Shown here: piece by piece, positions 1 through 6,275 of the stretch
Layout: every line of letters starts with the position of its first letter
Position numbering within the stretch: position 1 is the stretch's first letter
Source: an uncultured Eubacteriales bacterium
GTDB taxonomy: Bacteria; Bacillota; Clostridia; Oscillospirales; CAG-272
DNA length: 8,371 bases
Assembly: GCA_934446485.1 (NCBI GenBank)
Contig: CAKSEM010000059.1
Span: forward strand, 1 to 8,371
Direction: 5' to 3'
Notes under the pieces: model-generated
Databases searched by the model: none
The model's input: only the letters and a program-made list of their open reading frames with translations
What the model was told of the DNA's origin: nothing
Translations under genes and position numbers: made by a program

Positions 1-611
1 GTATGCCATAGGAATGCCGGCGGCGTCCGGTCGGTGATGCGCCGCTCAAGCGAAAGTCTGCATGCCGCTTCGTCCGAAAAATTGTCGCCGAGCAGAAACT
101 TGAACGAATCGCGATGTCCGAATTCACCGAAGGTGATGACCGGATACCCGAGGATCATTCCGTCGGGACGGTGAGACAGCGGATCGGTTCCGAGTGCATC
201 CGAGAGGATAGGGTCATCGAACAGCACTCCCGCTGAGGCGGCAAGGTGTCCGCCCGCCGAAAAGCCCGCAATGGCTATTCCGTGCGGATCGATCCCCCAT
301 TCGTCCGCTCTGCTGCGCACGATTTCGATTGCCTCTGCAGCCTCGCAAAGTGCCTGTGGATAGACTGCGGGGGATGTGCTGTAGTTCAGAACAAATGCAG
401 CAATGTCACGGGAAACAAACGCAAGCGCTATCGGCTCGCCCTCTCTGTCGGAACGGTAAGCGTAAGCCCCGCCCGGGCATACGATCACGGCACGTCGGCG
501 CCTGTTCGGGTCGATTTCGTGTGAGCGATTGGGAATATAGCATGAGAGCGTCGGTGAGTAGCCCGATGCGCCGTCGGTCCTCACGTTGATCGGTAATATC
601 TCTGTATACAT
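1..611 (-). CDS. alpha/beta hydrolase, acetyl-esterase / BD-FAE type (3' end missing)
   Basis: Reading the minus strand from the ATG at 611 gives 203 uninterrupted codons up to the window edge. The product is an alpha/beta-hydrolase-fold esterase. Visible marks are an oxyanion-hole segment CPGGAY (residues 45-50), the nucleophile elbow GFSAGGH (116-122, predicted nucleophile Ser118), and RTPPAFLWH near residues 195-203, the strand that in this family immediately precedes the catalytic Asp. That Asp and the catalytic His lie beyond the edge. No signal peptide is seen, so it is probably cytoplasmic and acts on small esters or acetylated sugars; the substrate is not evident. The start is supported by GAGG at 620-623 (minus strand), 8 nt upstream, which overlaps the smpB stop codon. 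Only 10 bp separate the genes, so it is probably cotranscribed and perhaps translationally coupled with smpB. The family is clear; specificity is unknown. Confidence 0.85.
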   Translation of the reverse strand, partial: MYTEILPINVRTDGASGYSPTLSCYIPNRSHEIDPNRRRRAVIVCPGGAYAYRSDREGEPIALAFVSRDIAAFVLNYSTSPAVYPQALCEAAEAIEIVRSRADEWGIDPHGIAIAGFSAGGHLAASAGVLFDDPILSDALGTDPLSHRPDGMILGYPVITFGEFGHRDSFKFLLGDNFSDEAACRLSLERRITDRTPPAFLWH

Positions 612-621
612 CGCATCGACC

Positions 622-1092
622 TCAGTCTCTCGCGGAATATTTTGAATACTTCTCGATCTCGCGCGCCGCATCGCGCTTCGCGTCGGATTCGCGCTTATCG
701 TAGAGCTTCTTTCCGCGGCAGAGCCCCACCTCAAGCTTGACCCTGGAGCCCTTGAAGTACAGGGACAACGGAACGAGTGTGTAGCCGTCACGCTGTGTAT
801 ACTGTCCGAGCTTAAGTATCTCGCGCTTGTGCATCAACAGACGTTTTTCGCGGAGCGGGTCGCGGTTGTATATGTTTCCGTGCTCATACGGACTGATTCT
901 GACCCCGACTGCGAATATCTCGCCGTCCTTGACGTAGCAGAATGAGTCTTTCAGATTTACGGTGCCTGCCCGAACGCTTTTGACCTCGGTTCCGAAGAGC
1001 GAAATGCCCGCTTCAAAGGTTTCGTCAACGAAATAGTCATGTTTGGCTTTGCGGTTGTATGCAACTGTGCGAATTTCGTGCGGGTTTCCCAT
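622..1092 (-). CDS. smpB: SsrA-binding protein SmpB
   Basis: This 156-residue protein is a full-length SmpB, the partner of tmRNA that brings it to ribosomes stalled on messages lacking a stop codon. Recognisable family segments are the N-terminal NRKAKHDYFVDETFEAGI (13-30), the core GTEVKSVRAGTVNLKDSF (34-51), ISPYEHGN (66-73), DPLREKRLLMHKREI (78-92), GYTLVPL (103-109) and the basic GKKLYDKRES (127-136), which leads into the lysine/arginine-rich C-terminal tail that enters the mRNA channel. Length is typical for the family. The start at 1092 is supported by AAAGGAGG, with AGGAGG at 1099-1104 on the minus strand, 6 nt upstream. A consensus promoter lies about 50 bp upstream. The tmRNA gene ssrA, sometimes nearby in other genomes, is not in this window. 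The downstream esterase appears to share the transcript. Confidence 0.98.
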   Translation of the reverse strand: MGNPHEIRTVAYNRKAKHDYFVDETFEAGISLFGTEVKSVRAGTVNLKDSFCYVKDGEIFAVGVRISPYEHGNIYNRDPLREKRLLMHKREILKLGQYTQRDGYTLVPLSLYFKGSRVKLEVGLCRGKKLYDKRESDAKRDAAREIEKYSKYSARD

Positions 1093-1143
1093 AACGCTCC
1101 TCCTTTTCTCAAATAGTTCCGTGGTTGTTCGGATGACGTATAT

Positions 1144-1172
1144 ATTGTAGCACAGGTTGCCCGGAAAATCAA
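1144..1172 (-). promoter_or_regulatory. sigma-A promoter of smpB-esterase operon
   Basis: On the minus strand TTGATT (1167-1172) is followed after exactly 17 bp by TACAAT (1144-1149). Transcription would begin near 1137, giving a leader of about 45 nt before the smpB start. Each hexamer differs from consensus at one or two positions. It diverges from the plus-strand promoter at 1248, with about 75 bp between the two -35 boxes. Confidence 0.85.
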
Positions 1173-1247
1173 GTCGAAGTCCGGGGAAGCTGAAAATGTT
1201 GCGCCGATGTGCAGCTCACCGCCGACTCACAAAAGGATCAAAAAATG

Positions 1248-1276
1248 TTGCATGATAAAACATATCATGTTATAAT
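1248..1276 (+). promoter_or_regulatory. sigma-A promoter of membrane protein / phosphoesterase operon
   Basis: TTGCAT (1248-1253), a 17-bp spacer and a perfect TATAAT (1271-1276). The predicted start of transcription near 1283 leaves a leader of about 68 nt before the ATG at 1351. The spacer is almost filled by an inverted repeat (1251-1269), so this promoter looks built to be controlled by a bound protein. Confidence 0.85.
1251..1269. repeat. operator-like inverted repeat between -35 and -10
   Basis: CATGATA (1251-1257) and TATCATG (1263-1269) are perfect 7-bp inverted arms around AAACA. The palindrome overlaps the last three bases of the -35 hexamer and ends 1 bp before the -10. A dimeric repressor bound here would exclude RNA polymerase. 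The size fits a helix-turn-helix dimer site, but the protein is not identifiable from the sequence. Chance occurrence in this AT-rich stretch is possible, though a perfect 14-base match at this position is suggestive. Confidence 0.5.
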
Positions 1277-1302
1277 TATTGCAAATGTTTCAACTTCATA
1301 CA

Positions 1303-1327
1303 TTTCATCTCGGCTTTCGGGATGAAA
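1303..1327 (+). other. 5'-UTR hairpin ahead of the membrane protein gene
   Basis: TTTCATCTCG (1303-1312) pairs with CGGGATGAAA (1318-1327) through 10 pairs including one G-U, with a GCTTT loop. It lies in the predicted leader of the 1351 gene, about 10 nt before the GAGG ribosome binding site. No U-tract follows, so it is not a simple terminator. It may stabilise the message or affect translation. It matches no riboswitch class I recognise. Confidence 0.4.
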
Positions 1328-1350
1328 AATTAATTTGTGAGGTAACTGCA

Positions 1351-2517
1351 ATGAAAAAGTACAGCCTGCCCCGAACTATCACCGACGGCGATGTTGAGTA
1401 CGTGTGGGAGGGGGTGACGATCGGTGCATCGGCGCGCAGACGCAGCCGGATATCTATGCGTGTCGCGATGTGGATCGGGACGCTCTTCTTCCTCGCCGTG
1501 TCGTTTATTCTGCTTATGTCACTGATGTTTAAGTATGCCGATATGTCGTCGGCAGATGACGAAAAGTTTTTCTCTGTGTTCGGTTTTCTCATCCCCGTGT
1601 TTGAATTTGTAAACGAGCGTATATTTACATTCAGGTCGTTTCCGTGGTACGGTATAGTCGGCATATGCGTCGGCGGCGCGTACCTGATCCCGCTCATATG
1701 TGCTGCGATCGTAAAGATATTTTTTGCAATATTCGTGCGTCCCGCGCCCGCACCTATGCCTGAGTCCGGTGACCGTGCGGCGACGGCAAGATCTCTTGCG
1801 CTTGAGACCGAACGTGTGACGGGATACAGACCGTCCGGGATTACTGAGGAGCAGCGGGGCGACAAGGCTCCGACGGAACCGAACTTTGCGGATTACGGAG
1901 CAGGCGGTGCGATCATTTTAACCCTTGCCCTGGCGGCTGTGCTGATCTACGGATTTATTATGTATGATATCGAAATTCCGCTTTGGGCTATGATTTTCGG
2001 CTTTGCCGTAAGTGCTGTTATATTCTTTTTCGTTGCGTTTGCACTCTTTTCGATAAATGCCTTAATAGACGGATCGGCAGCAAAATTCAACAGTTCGGGA
2101 GCTCTTTGCGGAAAAAGCGTCTCCGAGCGTGTTGATGCTTACTGGCTCTCGGCAGATCCGGAGGAAGCAGAGCGCCGCCGTGAGCTTGAACGTGAAAAAC
2201 AGCGGCTTGCCGAGCTCGAGGCGCAGCGCCGCGAGGAGGAAGAAAAAAGCGGCAGAGAACTCTTCCGCCGCGGGCTTGATGCGGAGGGACGCGGAGACTA
2301 TTCCGCAGCCGAGGCGTGCTTCAAAAAGGCTGCTGATCTCGGAAATCCCGATGGTGAATACAACTATGCAAGGTACTGCATGTCGCACGGCAACCGCAGC
2401 GGTGCTATCCTTTATCTGAAGAAGGCGATGGAATATCCGGCATATAACGATGAGGAATCGAGGAGGATACTTGACGGATTGCTGCACGGCGCAAGCTTTG
2501 ATCTGCACCTCGACTGA
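1351..2517 (+). CDS. four-helix membrane protein with coiled coil and Sel1/TPR-like repeats
   Basis: A 388-residue protein I do not recognise as a named family. Hydrophobic segments at about 37-60, 101-129, 184-205 and 210-234 suggest two helical pairs. Between them a polar Pro/Ala-rich linker (about 130-183) would sit on the same side as the basic N-terminus, most likely the cytoplasm. After the last helix comes a charged Glu/Arg-rich stretch (about 269-305) likely to form a coiled coil. It is followed by helical repeats of Sel1/TPR type: GDYSAAEACFKKAADLGNP (315-333), then a second unit with SGAILYLKKAME near 350-361. The architecture suggests a membrane-anchored adaptor whose soluble tail binds partners; this is inference. 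The start at 1351 is preferred over the in-frame ATG at 1285, because GAGG at 1339-1342 sits 8 nt upstream and transcription should begin near 1283. The metallophosphoesterase follows 21 bp downstream, probably in the same operon. Confidence 0.85.
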   Translation: MKKYSLPRTITDGDVEYVWEGVTIGASARRRSRISMRVAMWIGTLFFLAVSFILLMSLMFKYADMSSADDEKFFSVFGFLIPVFEFVNERIFTFRSFPWYGIVGICVGGAYLIPLICAAIVKIFFAIFVRPAPAPMPESGDRAATARSLALETERVTGYRPSGITEEQRGDKAPTEPNFADYGAGGAIILTLALAAVLIYGFIMYDIEIPLWAMIFGFAVSAVIFFFVAFALFSINALIDGSAAKFNSSGALCGKSVSERVDAYWLSADPEEAERRRELEREKQRLAELEAQRREEEEKSGRELFRRGLDAEGRGDYSAAEACFKKAADLGNPDGEYNYARYCMSHGNRSGAILYLKKAMEYPAYNDEESRRILDGLLHGASFDLHLD

Positions 2518-2538
2518 CGGGAGAGTACGGTCTGAAAG

Positions 2539-3234
2539 ATGAAGCTCGTTATTTTATCCGATATCCATGCAAATCCCGTGGCGCTCCGCTGTGTGCTTGA
2601 GGCAGAGCCGGATGCCGATGCCGTTTACTGCGCAGGGGACTTGGTTGATTGCGGTCCGGAGCCGTATGAGGCGGTCGAAATGTGTCGGTGTCTCGGAATA
2701 TGTGCGGTCAAAGGGAATCATGATGCCATAGTGCTTCGTGAGCCCGGCGGCAGGCTTTCGGTTCCTTACAACGCCGCCGAATATGCCCGCGCGGTTTTGG
2801 GAGAGGTGAATCTTAAATATCTCGATTCGCTTCCGGACTCGCTCTTCTGGAAATCCGACGGGGTCGGTTACTGCATGACTCACAGGTACAGCCTTGACTA
2901 TTCCGAACGCATCGCTACGGCTGAGGAGTTCGACGAATACTGGCGCACGGCGTGTCCGGACAGCTGCTCGAGCGGTCGCCGACGGCTGATCTTCGGGCAT
3001 ACGCACGAGCAGTATATCATCTCTCTTCCGGGAGGACGAGAGGTAATAAACCCGGGTTCGGTATCGTATCAGAGGGGCAACGAGCGTGTCGCTGCGGAAT
3101 ATGCGATCATAGAGAACGGTAACATTCGTATGATGCGGCGCGAATATCCGACGGGAGAACTTCTGAAGCGCGCCTGCGAGCTGGAACTGGATCCGGGGCT
3201 GGAATGGATACGCGATATGTTCAGAAAAAAATAA
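2539..3234 (+). CDS. YfcE/MJ0936-like metallophosphoesterase
   Basis: A 231-residue calcineurin-like phosphoesterase with the full set of metal-binding motifs: DIH (Asp8, His10), GDLVDCGP (33-40, Asp34), GNHD (59-62, Asn60 and His61), a histidine in YCMTHR (His115) and GHTH (153-156). NPGSVSYQRG (171-180) is the C-terminal signature common in the YfcE/MJ0936 group. Such enzymes use two divalent metals to hydrolyse phosphomono- or diesters, and their physiological substrates are often unknown. No signal peptide or membrane segment is present, so it should be cytoplasmic. The start is the only sensible ATG ahead of the motif-1 strand. Shine-Dalgarno support is weak: GGGAGAG lies farther upstream than usual, hinting at coupling to the preceding gene 21 bp away. 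No clear terminator follows. The next promoter begins 24 bp after the stop. Confidence 0.92.
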   Translation: MKLVILSDIHANPVALRCVLEAEPDADAVYCAGDLVDCGPEPYEAVEMCRCLGICAVKGNHDAIVLREPGGRLSVPYNAAEYARAVLGEVNLKYLDSLPDSLFWKSDGVGYCMTHRYSLDYSERIATAEEFDEYWRTACPDSCSSGRRRLIFGHTHEQYIISLPGGREVINPGSVSYQRGNERVAAEYAIIENGNIRMMRREYPTGELLKRACELELDPGLEWIRDMFRKK

Positions 3235-3258
3235 TTTTCGGAATTTTCAGAAAAGGGC

Positions 3259-3287
3259 TTGACAAAGGTGCGGCACGGTGCTATACT
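3259..3287 (+). promoter_or_regulatory. sigma-A promoter of T-box leader 1
   Basis: A perfect TTGACA (3259-3264), a 17-bp spacer and TATACT (3282-3287). Transcription should begin near 3294, just ahead of Stem I of the T-box leader. The spacer contains a short odd-centred palindrome, GTGC-G-GCAC (3268-3276). The promoter is strong, as expected when the regulatory decision is made later, in the leader RNA. Confidence 0.9.
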
Positions 3288-3293
3288 ATCGCC

Positions 3294-3576
3294 AATGAAA
3301 TAAAAGGCTGTGACGAAGACGGTTGCAGATTTCCCGCTTTACAGAGAGTCGGTGGCAGGTGTAAACCGACAGAGGGGGTCTGAATATGACCTATCACTTC
3401 CGAGCCGGAGGTCCGAAAGCTCATGTGTGAGCAAGTAGACGCCCCCCGCGAATGCTGCGTCAGTGCATAGGAGTTGCTTGACTCCGAAGAGCGGCAGAAT
3501 TTTTTCTGCAATTTGAGTGGTACCGCGGATGTGTTAATTCACACCCGTCTCAAAGAAATTTGAGACGGGTGTTTTT
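3294..3576 (+). promoter_or_regulatory. T-box tRNA-sensing leader 1 (probable Ile specifier, ATC)
   Basis: The leader senses uncharged tRNA and lets transcription continue only when aminoacylation is low. Parts seen in order: Stem I base GGCT/AGCC with the GTGAC kink-turn side and GAAG (3315-3318) pairing CTTC (3397-3400); the AGAGAG bulge motif (3343-3348); a distal hairpin GTCGGT/ACCGAC (3348-3353/3365-3370) enclosing GGTG; Stem III GCAGAA/TTCTGC just before the T-box; and the conserved T-box AATTTGAGTGGTACCGCGG (3510-3528). The bulge TGGT (3518-3521) would pair with an ACCA tRNA end, matching discriminator A as in tRNA-Ile. The codon one purine 5' of CTTC is ATC (3393-3395), the same place as GTA in leader 2, so isoleucine is the best reading. 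The antiterminator pairs TTTGAG (3512-3517) with CTCAAA (3549-3554). The class is certain. The specifier is less so, because TAT (3385-3387) also follows a GAA. Confidence 0.95.
3541..3576 (+). terminator. T-box 1 intrinsic terminator
   Basis: ACACCCGTCTCAAA (3541-3554) pairs perfectly over 14 bp with the 3' arm (3559-3572) around a GAAA loop, followed by TTTTT (3572-3576). The 5' arm is the same sequence that pairs with the T-box in the antiterminator, so the two folds are mutually exclusive. The gene start lies 44 nt further on. Confidence 0.95.
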
Positions 3577-3619
3577 CATTTTCACCCGTCATCCTGAGAA
3601 AAAACGGAGGAATCACATT

Positions 3620-5890
3620 ATGGCAGCAGAGAATCAGAAGCTACTTGAGATAGCGGTGCGTATACGAGAGATGCGTGATATATGCGGCTTCACCGAGGAA
3701 GAGATGGCACACCGGACGGAGGTGAGCATTGAGGATTACCGCAAATATGAGTCGGGAGAGACGGATCTTCCGTTTACATTCATTCACAAGTGCTCGCTTG
3801 CTTTCGGGATCGGAATAACCGACCTCCTTGAAGGTCAGAGCGCGCATCTGAAGTCTTACACCGTTACCCGCCGCGGTCAGGGGCAGGAGACGGCTAAGGA
3901 ACAGGGCATCGAGATACAGAATCTGGCGCCCCTGTTCCGCGGGAAGATTGCCGAGCCGTACTGGGTGAGATATGAGTACAGCGAAGAGCTTCAGGACCGT
4001 CCGATCCATCTGACGAAGCACTCAGGTCAGGAGTTCGACTTCATAATGAAGGGGCGAATGAAGGTTCAGGTCGGAGATAATATTGAGTATCTCGAAGAGG
4101 GCGACAGCATCTATTATAACAGCTCAACGCCGCACGGAATGATAGCGACGGACGGCGAGGACGTGCTCTTTGTGGCGGTCGTACTGCCGGGGGAAAACCA
4201 GACCGAAACGGTTCTTCGCGACACATTCCTGCCGAGCCACGGTGAACCGTCCGAGCGCCGCCTTGTATCCGATGAGTTTGTCGAATGTACCGAGGATGAG
4301 CATGGACTTCTCCGTTCGATATCCTTCAAAAACGACGACAGGTTCAACTTTGCATTCGATGTCGTCGATGCAATAGCGAAACGTGAGCCGGATCGCCTTG
4401 CCATGCTCCATGTGTCGAGCGACAAGACGGAACGGCGGTTTACCTTCAACGATATGAAGCGCGCCTCGGCACAGTGCGCGAACTACTTCAAATCGCTCGG
4501 GATCCGTCGCGGGGACCGCGTAATGCTCGTTCTGCGTCGTCACTATCAGTTCTGGTATTCGATCCTTGCACTTCACAAGCTGGGAGCGATAGCGATACCA
4601 GCGACGGATCAGCTTCAGGCACACGACTTTGAGTATCGCTTCAATGCCGCCGGTGTCTCCGCTATCATCTGTACCGCCGAAGGTAATTCGACCGAGCAGG
4701 TTGACATGATTGAGTCATCCTGTCCGTCGCTTACGACGAAGGTTATAGTAGGCGGCGAACGCGACGGGTGGCACAGCTTTGATAGTGACTACCCGCTCTT
4801 CAGTGCACATTTTTACAGAGATGCCGATACGCCGTGCGGTGATGACCCGATGCTTATGTTCTTTACCTCCGGCACTACTGGATATCCGAAGATCGCAACG
4901 CACAGCTACAAATACCCGCTCGGTCACTATATCACCGCAAAGTATTGGCACGGCGTCAGCCCCGACGGACTTCACTTTACGATATCGGATACCGGTTGGG
5001 GTAAGGCACTCTGGGGTAAGCTTTACGGGCAGTGGCTCTGCGAGGGTGCGGTATTTACATACGATTTCAACCGATTCTCGGCATCCGATATACTTCCGAT
5101 GTTCAAGAAGTACGGCATAACGACCTTCTGCGCGCCGCCGACTATGCTGCGTATGATGGTCAAAGAGGATATATCAAAGTACGACCTCTCGTCGATTCGC
5201 CGTATGACTACGGCGGGTGAGGCGCTGAATCCCGAGGTGTACCGCCAATTTGAGCGCGCCACGGGTCTCCAGATCATGGAGGGCTTCGGACAGACGGAGC
5301 TCACACTTACGATCGCAAATCTCATGGGTGATGTTCACAAGGTCGGCTCAATGGGTAAGCCGGTGCCTCTGTATGATCTCGATCTCGTCGATTCGGAGGG
5401 TAACAGTGTTCCCGATGGTGAACCGGGAGAGATCGTAGTGCGCACTGCGGATCACGTGCCGTGCGGACTCTTTCTCGGGTACTACCGCGACCCGGAGCGC
5501 ACTGCGGAGGTTTGGCACGACGGATATTACCATACCGGCGATGTTGCATGGCGTGACGAGGACGGCTTCTTTTGGTACGTCGGGCGCGTTGACGACGTTA
5601 TCAAGTCGTCGGGATATCGCATAGGACCCTTTGAGATCGAAAGCGTCATAATGGAGCTCCCGTACGTGCTTGAGTGCGGCGTGTCCGCCGCTCCCGACGA
5701 GGTGAGAGGACAGGTCGTCAAGGCAAGTATCGTGCTTGTCTCCGGCACCGAGCCGAATGACGAATTGAAGCGTGAGATACAGCAGTACGTCAAGGAGCAC
5801 ACGGCGCCGTATAAGTACCCGCGCATAGTGGAGTTCCGCGATGAGCTTCCCAAGACGATCAGCGGCAAGATCCAGAGGAATAAGCTCTGA
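3620..5890 (+). CDS. HTH-cupin-acyl-CoA synthetase fusion, copy 1
   Basis: A 756-residue fusion. Residues about 8-71 form an XRE-type helix-turn-helix (IREMRDICGFTEEEMAHRT). About 115-190 is a cupin barrel; the first His of the usual HxH is Thr132, but His134, Glu138 and His172 remain as possible metal ligands. About 245-756 is a complete ANL adenylating enzyme: P-loop FFTSGTTGYPK (414-424), TAGEALNP (531-538), EGFGQTE (554-560), YHTGD (637-641), hinge region GRVDDVIKSSGYRIGP (655-670) and PKTISGKIQR with catalytic Lys750. It ends right after this motif, with no carrier domain, so it should convert a carboxylic acid, ATP and CoA to acyl-CoA, AMP and PPi rather than act as an NRPS module. The substrate is not provable from sequence; the Ile-type T-box suggests 2-methylbutyrate or a related branched acid (inference). 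GGAGG (3606-3610) lies 9 nt before ATG 3620. An in-frame upstream ATG at 3560 falls inside the terminator hairpin and is rejected. Confidence 0.93.
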   Translation: MAAENQKLLEIAVRIREMRDICGFTEEEMAHRTEVSIEDYRKYESGETDLPFTFIHKCSLAFGIGITDLLEGQSAHLKSYTVTRRGQGQETAKEQGIEIQNLAPLFRGKIAEPYWVRYEYSEELQDRPIHLTKHSGQEFDFIMKGRMKVQVGDNIEYLEEGDSIYYNSSTPHGMIATDGEDVLFVAVVLPGENQTETVLRDTFLPSHGEPSERRLVSDEFVECTEDEHGLLRSISFKNDDRFNFAFDVVDAIAKREPDRLAMLHVSSDKTERRFTFNDMKRASAQCANYFKSLGIRRGDRVMLVLRRHYQFWYSILALHKLGAIAIPATDQLQAHDFEYRFNAAGVSAIICTAEGNSTEQVDMIESSCPSLTTKVIVGGERDGWHSFDSDYPLFSAHFYRDADTPCGDDPMLMFFTSGTTGYPKIATHSYKYPLGHYITAKYWHGVSPDGLHFTISDTGWGKALWGKLYGQWLCEGAVFTYDFNRFSASDILPMFKKYGITTFCAPPTMLRMMVKEDISKYDLSSIRRMTTAGEALNPEVYRQFERATGLQIMEGFGQTELTLTIANLMGDVHKVGSMGKPVPLYDLDLVDSEGNSVPDGEPGEIVVRTADHVPCGLFLGYYRDPERTAEVWHDGYYHTGDVAWRDEDGFFWYVGRVDDVIKSSGYRIGPFEIESVIMELPYVLECGVSAAPDEVRGQVVKASIVLVSGTEPNDELKREIQQYVKEHTAPYKYPRIVEFRDELPKTISGKIQRNKL
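5618..5694 (+). repeat. segment identical to 8295-8371 in the paralogous gene
   Basis: These 77 bases in the hinge and C-terminal subdomain of copy 1 match copy 2 base for base, third codon positions included, while most of the two genes differ at many synonymous sites. The match runs to the window edge in copy 2, so its full length is unknown. It looks like a gene-conversion tract, or strong purifying selection on a recent duplicate. Confidence 0.85.
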
Positions 5891-5917
5891 TCGGCGTGAA
5901 AAATCTGAAAATCCATA

Positions 5918-5946
5918 TTGACTTTACCCACAGGCTGTGATATAAT
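5918..5946 (+). promoter_or_regulatory. sigma-A promoter of T-box leader 2
   Basis: TTGACT (5918-5923), a 17-bp spacer and a perfect TATAAT (5941-5946), with transcription predicted from about 5953. It begins only 27 bp after the stop of copy 1, and no terminator hairpin lies between. The spacer contains CACAG-G-CTGTG (5929-5939), an odd-centred palindrome. Confidence 0.9.
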
Positions 5947-5952
5947 ACTCAT

Positions 5953-6238
5953 AAACTATAAAGGCTGTGACGAAGAGTACACGGTTATGCAGCGTTCAGA
6001 GAGGTGGCGTCAGGTGCGAGCCACTCGCGAGTTTTCCGTGTTTGTAGCTTCCGAGCCGTGAGGAAGAAAGCCGAGTCAGCTCGGCGAGTAGAACCTCTCC
6101 GTGATTGCTGCGTGAATGCATAGGGATTGATAGATCCCGAGAGCGGTAGGCTTATGCCTGCAATTTGAGTGGTACCGCGGGTTGCATGATGTATTTCGGC
6201 ACTCGTCTCAAAGATCAGCTTTGGGACGGGTGCTTTTT
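5953..6238 (+). promoter_or_regulatory. T-box tRNA-sensing leader 2 (Val specifier, GTA)
   Basis: The specifier loop is well defined. GAAG (5972-5975) pairs with CTTC (6048-6051), then AGTA (5976-5979) faces TTTGTAG (6041-6047), closed above by CACGG/CCGTG (5980-5984/6036-6040). This matches the canonical AGTA opposite three bases, specifier and one purine, so the specifier is GTA (6044-6046), valine. Also present are the AGAGAG bulge (5998-6003), distal stem GTGGC/GCCAC (6004-6008/6020-6024) enclosing GGTG, Stem III GTAGGC/GCCTGC (6146-6151/6156-6161), and T-box AATTTGAGTGGTACCGCGG (6162-6180) identical to leader 1. The TGGT bulge (6170-6173) fits a tRNA with discriminator A, as in tRNA-Val. 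Uncharged tRNA-Val should favour antitermination and expression of copy 2. Confidence 0.96.
6199..6238 (+). terminator. T-box 2 intrinsic terminator
   Basis: GCACTCGTCTCAAAG (6199-6213) pairs with CTTTGGGACGGGTGC (6219-6233) over 15 pairs, two of them G-U, with a 5-nt loop and TTTTT (6234-6238). The 5' arm competes with T-box pairing. It is also the first visible intrinsic terminator downstream of copy 1, so it may end transcripts from both promoters. Confidence 0.95.
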
Positions 6239-6275
6239 CGTCCCGAAAATCCATGAAAAAGGGAAGGAATTATTT

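Noticed and set aside
246..589. Two overlapping plus-strand open frames (92 and 86 codons).
   Set aside because: They lie antisense to the esterase gene, which has clear motifs, and encode no recognisable protein; they are shadow frames.
957..1172. A 71-codon minus-strand frame over the smpB start.
   Set aside because: It overlaps smpB in another frame, its start lies at or upstream of the predicted transcription start, and it has no family resemblance.
1193..1251. Direct repeat AAAATGTTGC at 1193-1202 and 1242-1251 in the divergent promoter region.
   Set aside because: Ten bases, AT-rich, only two copies, and one merges into the -35 region; too weak to call a regulator site.
3232..3256. 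Possible terminator after the phosphoesterase, from TTTTC and GAAAA arms.
   Set aside because: Only 5 AT-rich pairs plus an impossible 2-base inner loop, and no U-tract; not credible as an intrinsic terminator.
3281..3511. A 76-codon minus-strand frame across T-box leader 1, and a similar one across leader 2 (5985-6254).
   Set aside because: The region is a structured RNA leader; both frames are chance products of conserved leader sequence.
3560..3619. Extended N-terminus for copy 1 from the ATG at 3560.
   Set aside because: That ATG lies in the terminator hairpin without a ribosome binding site, and copy 2 starts in register with the ATG at 3620, which has GGAGG upstream.
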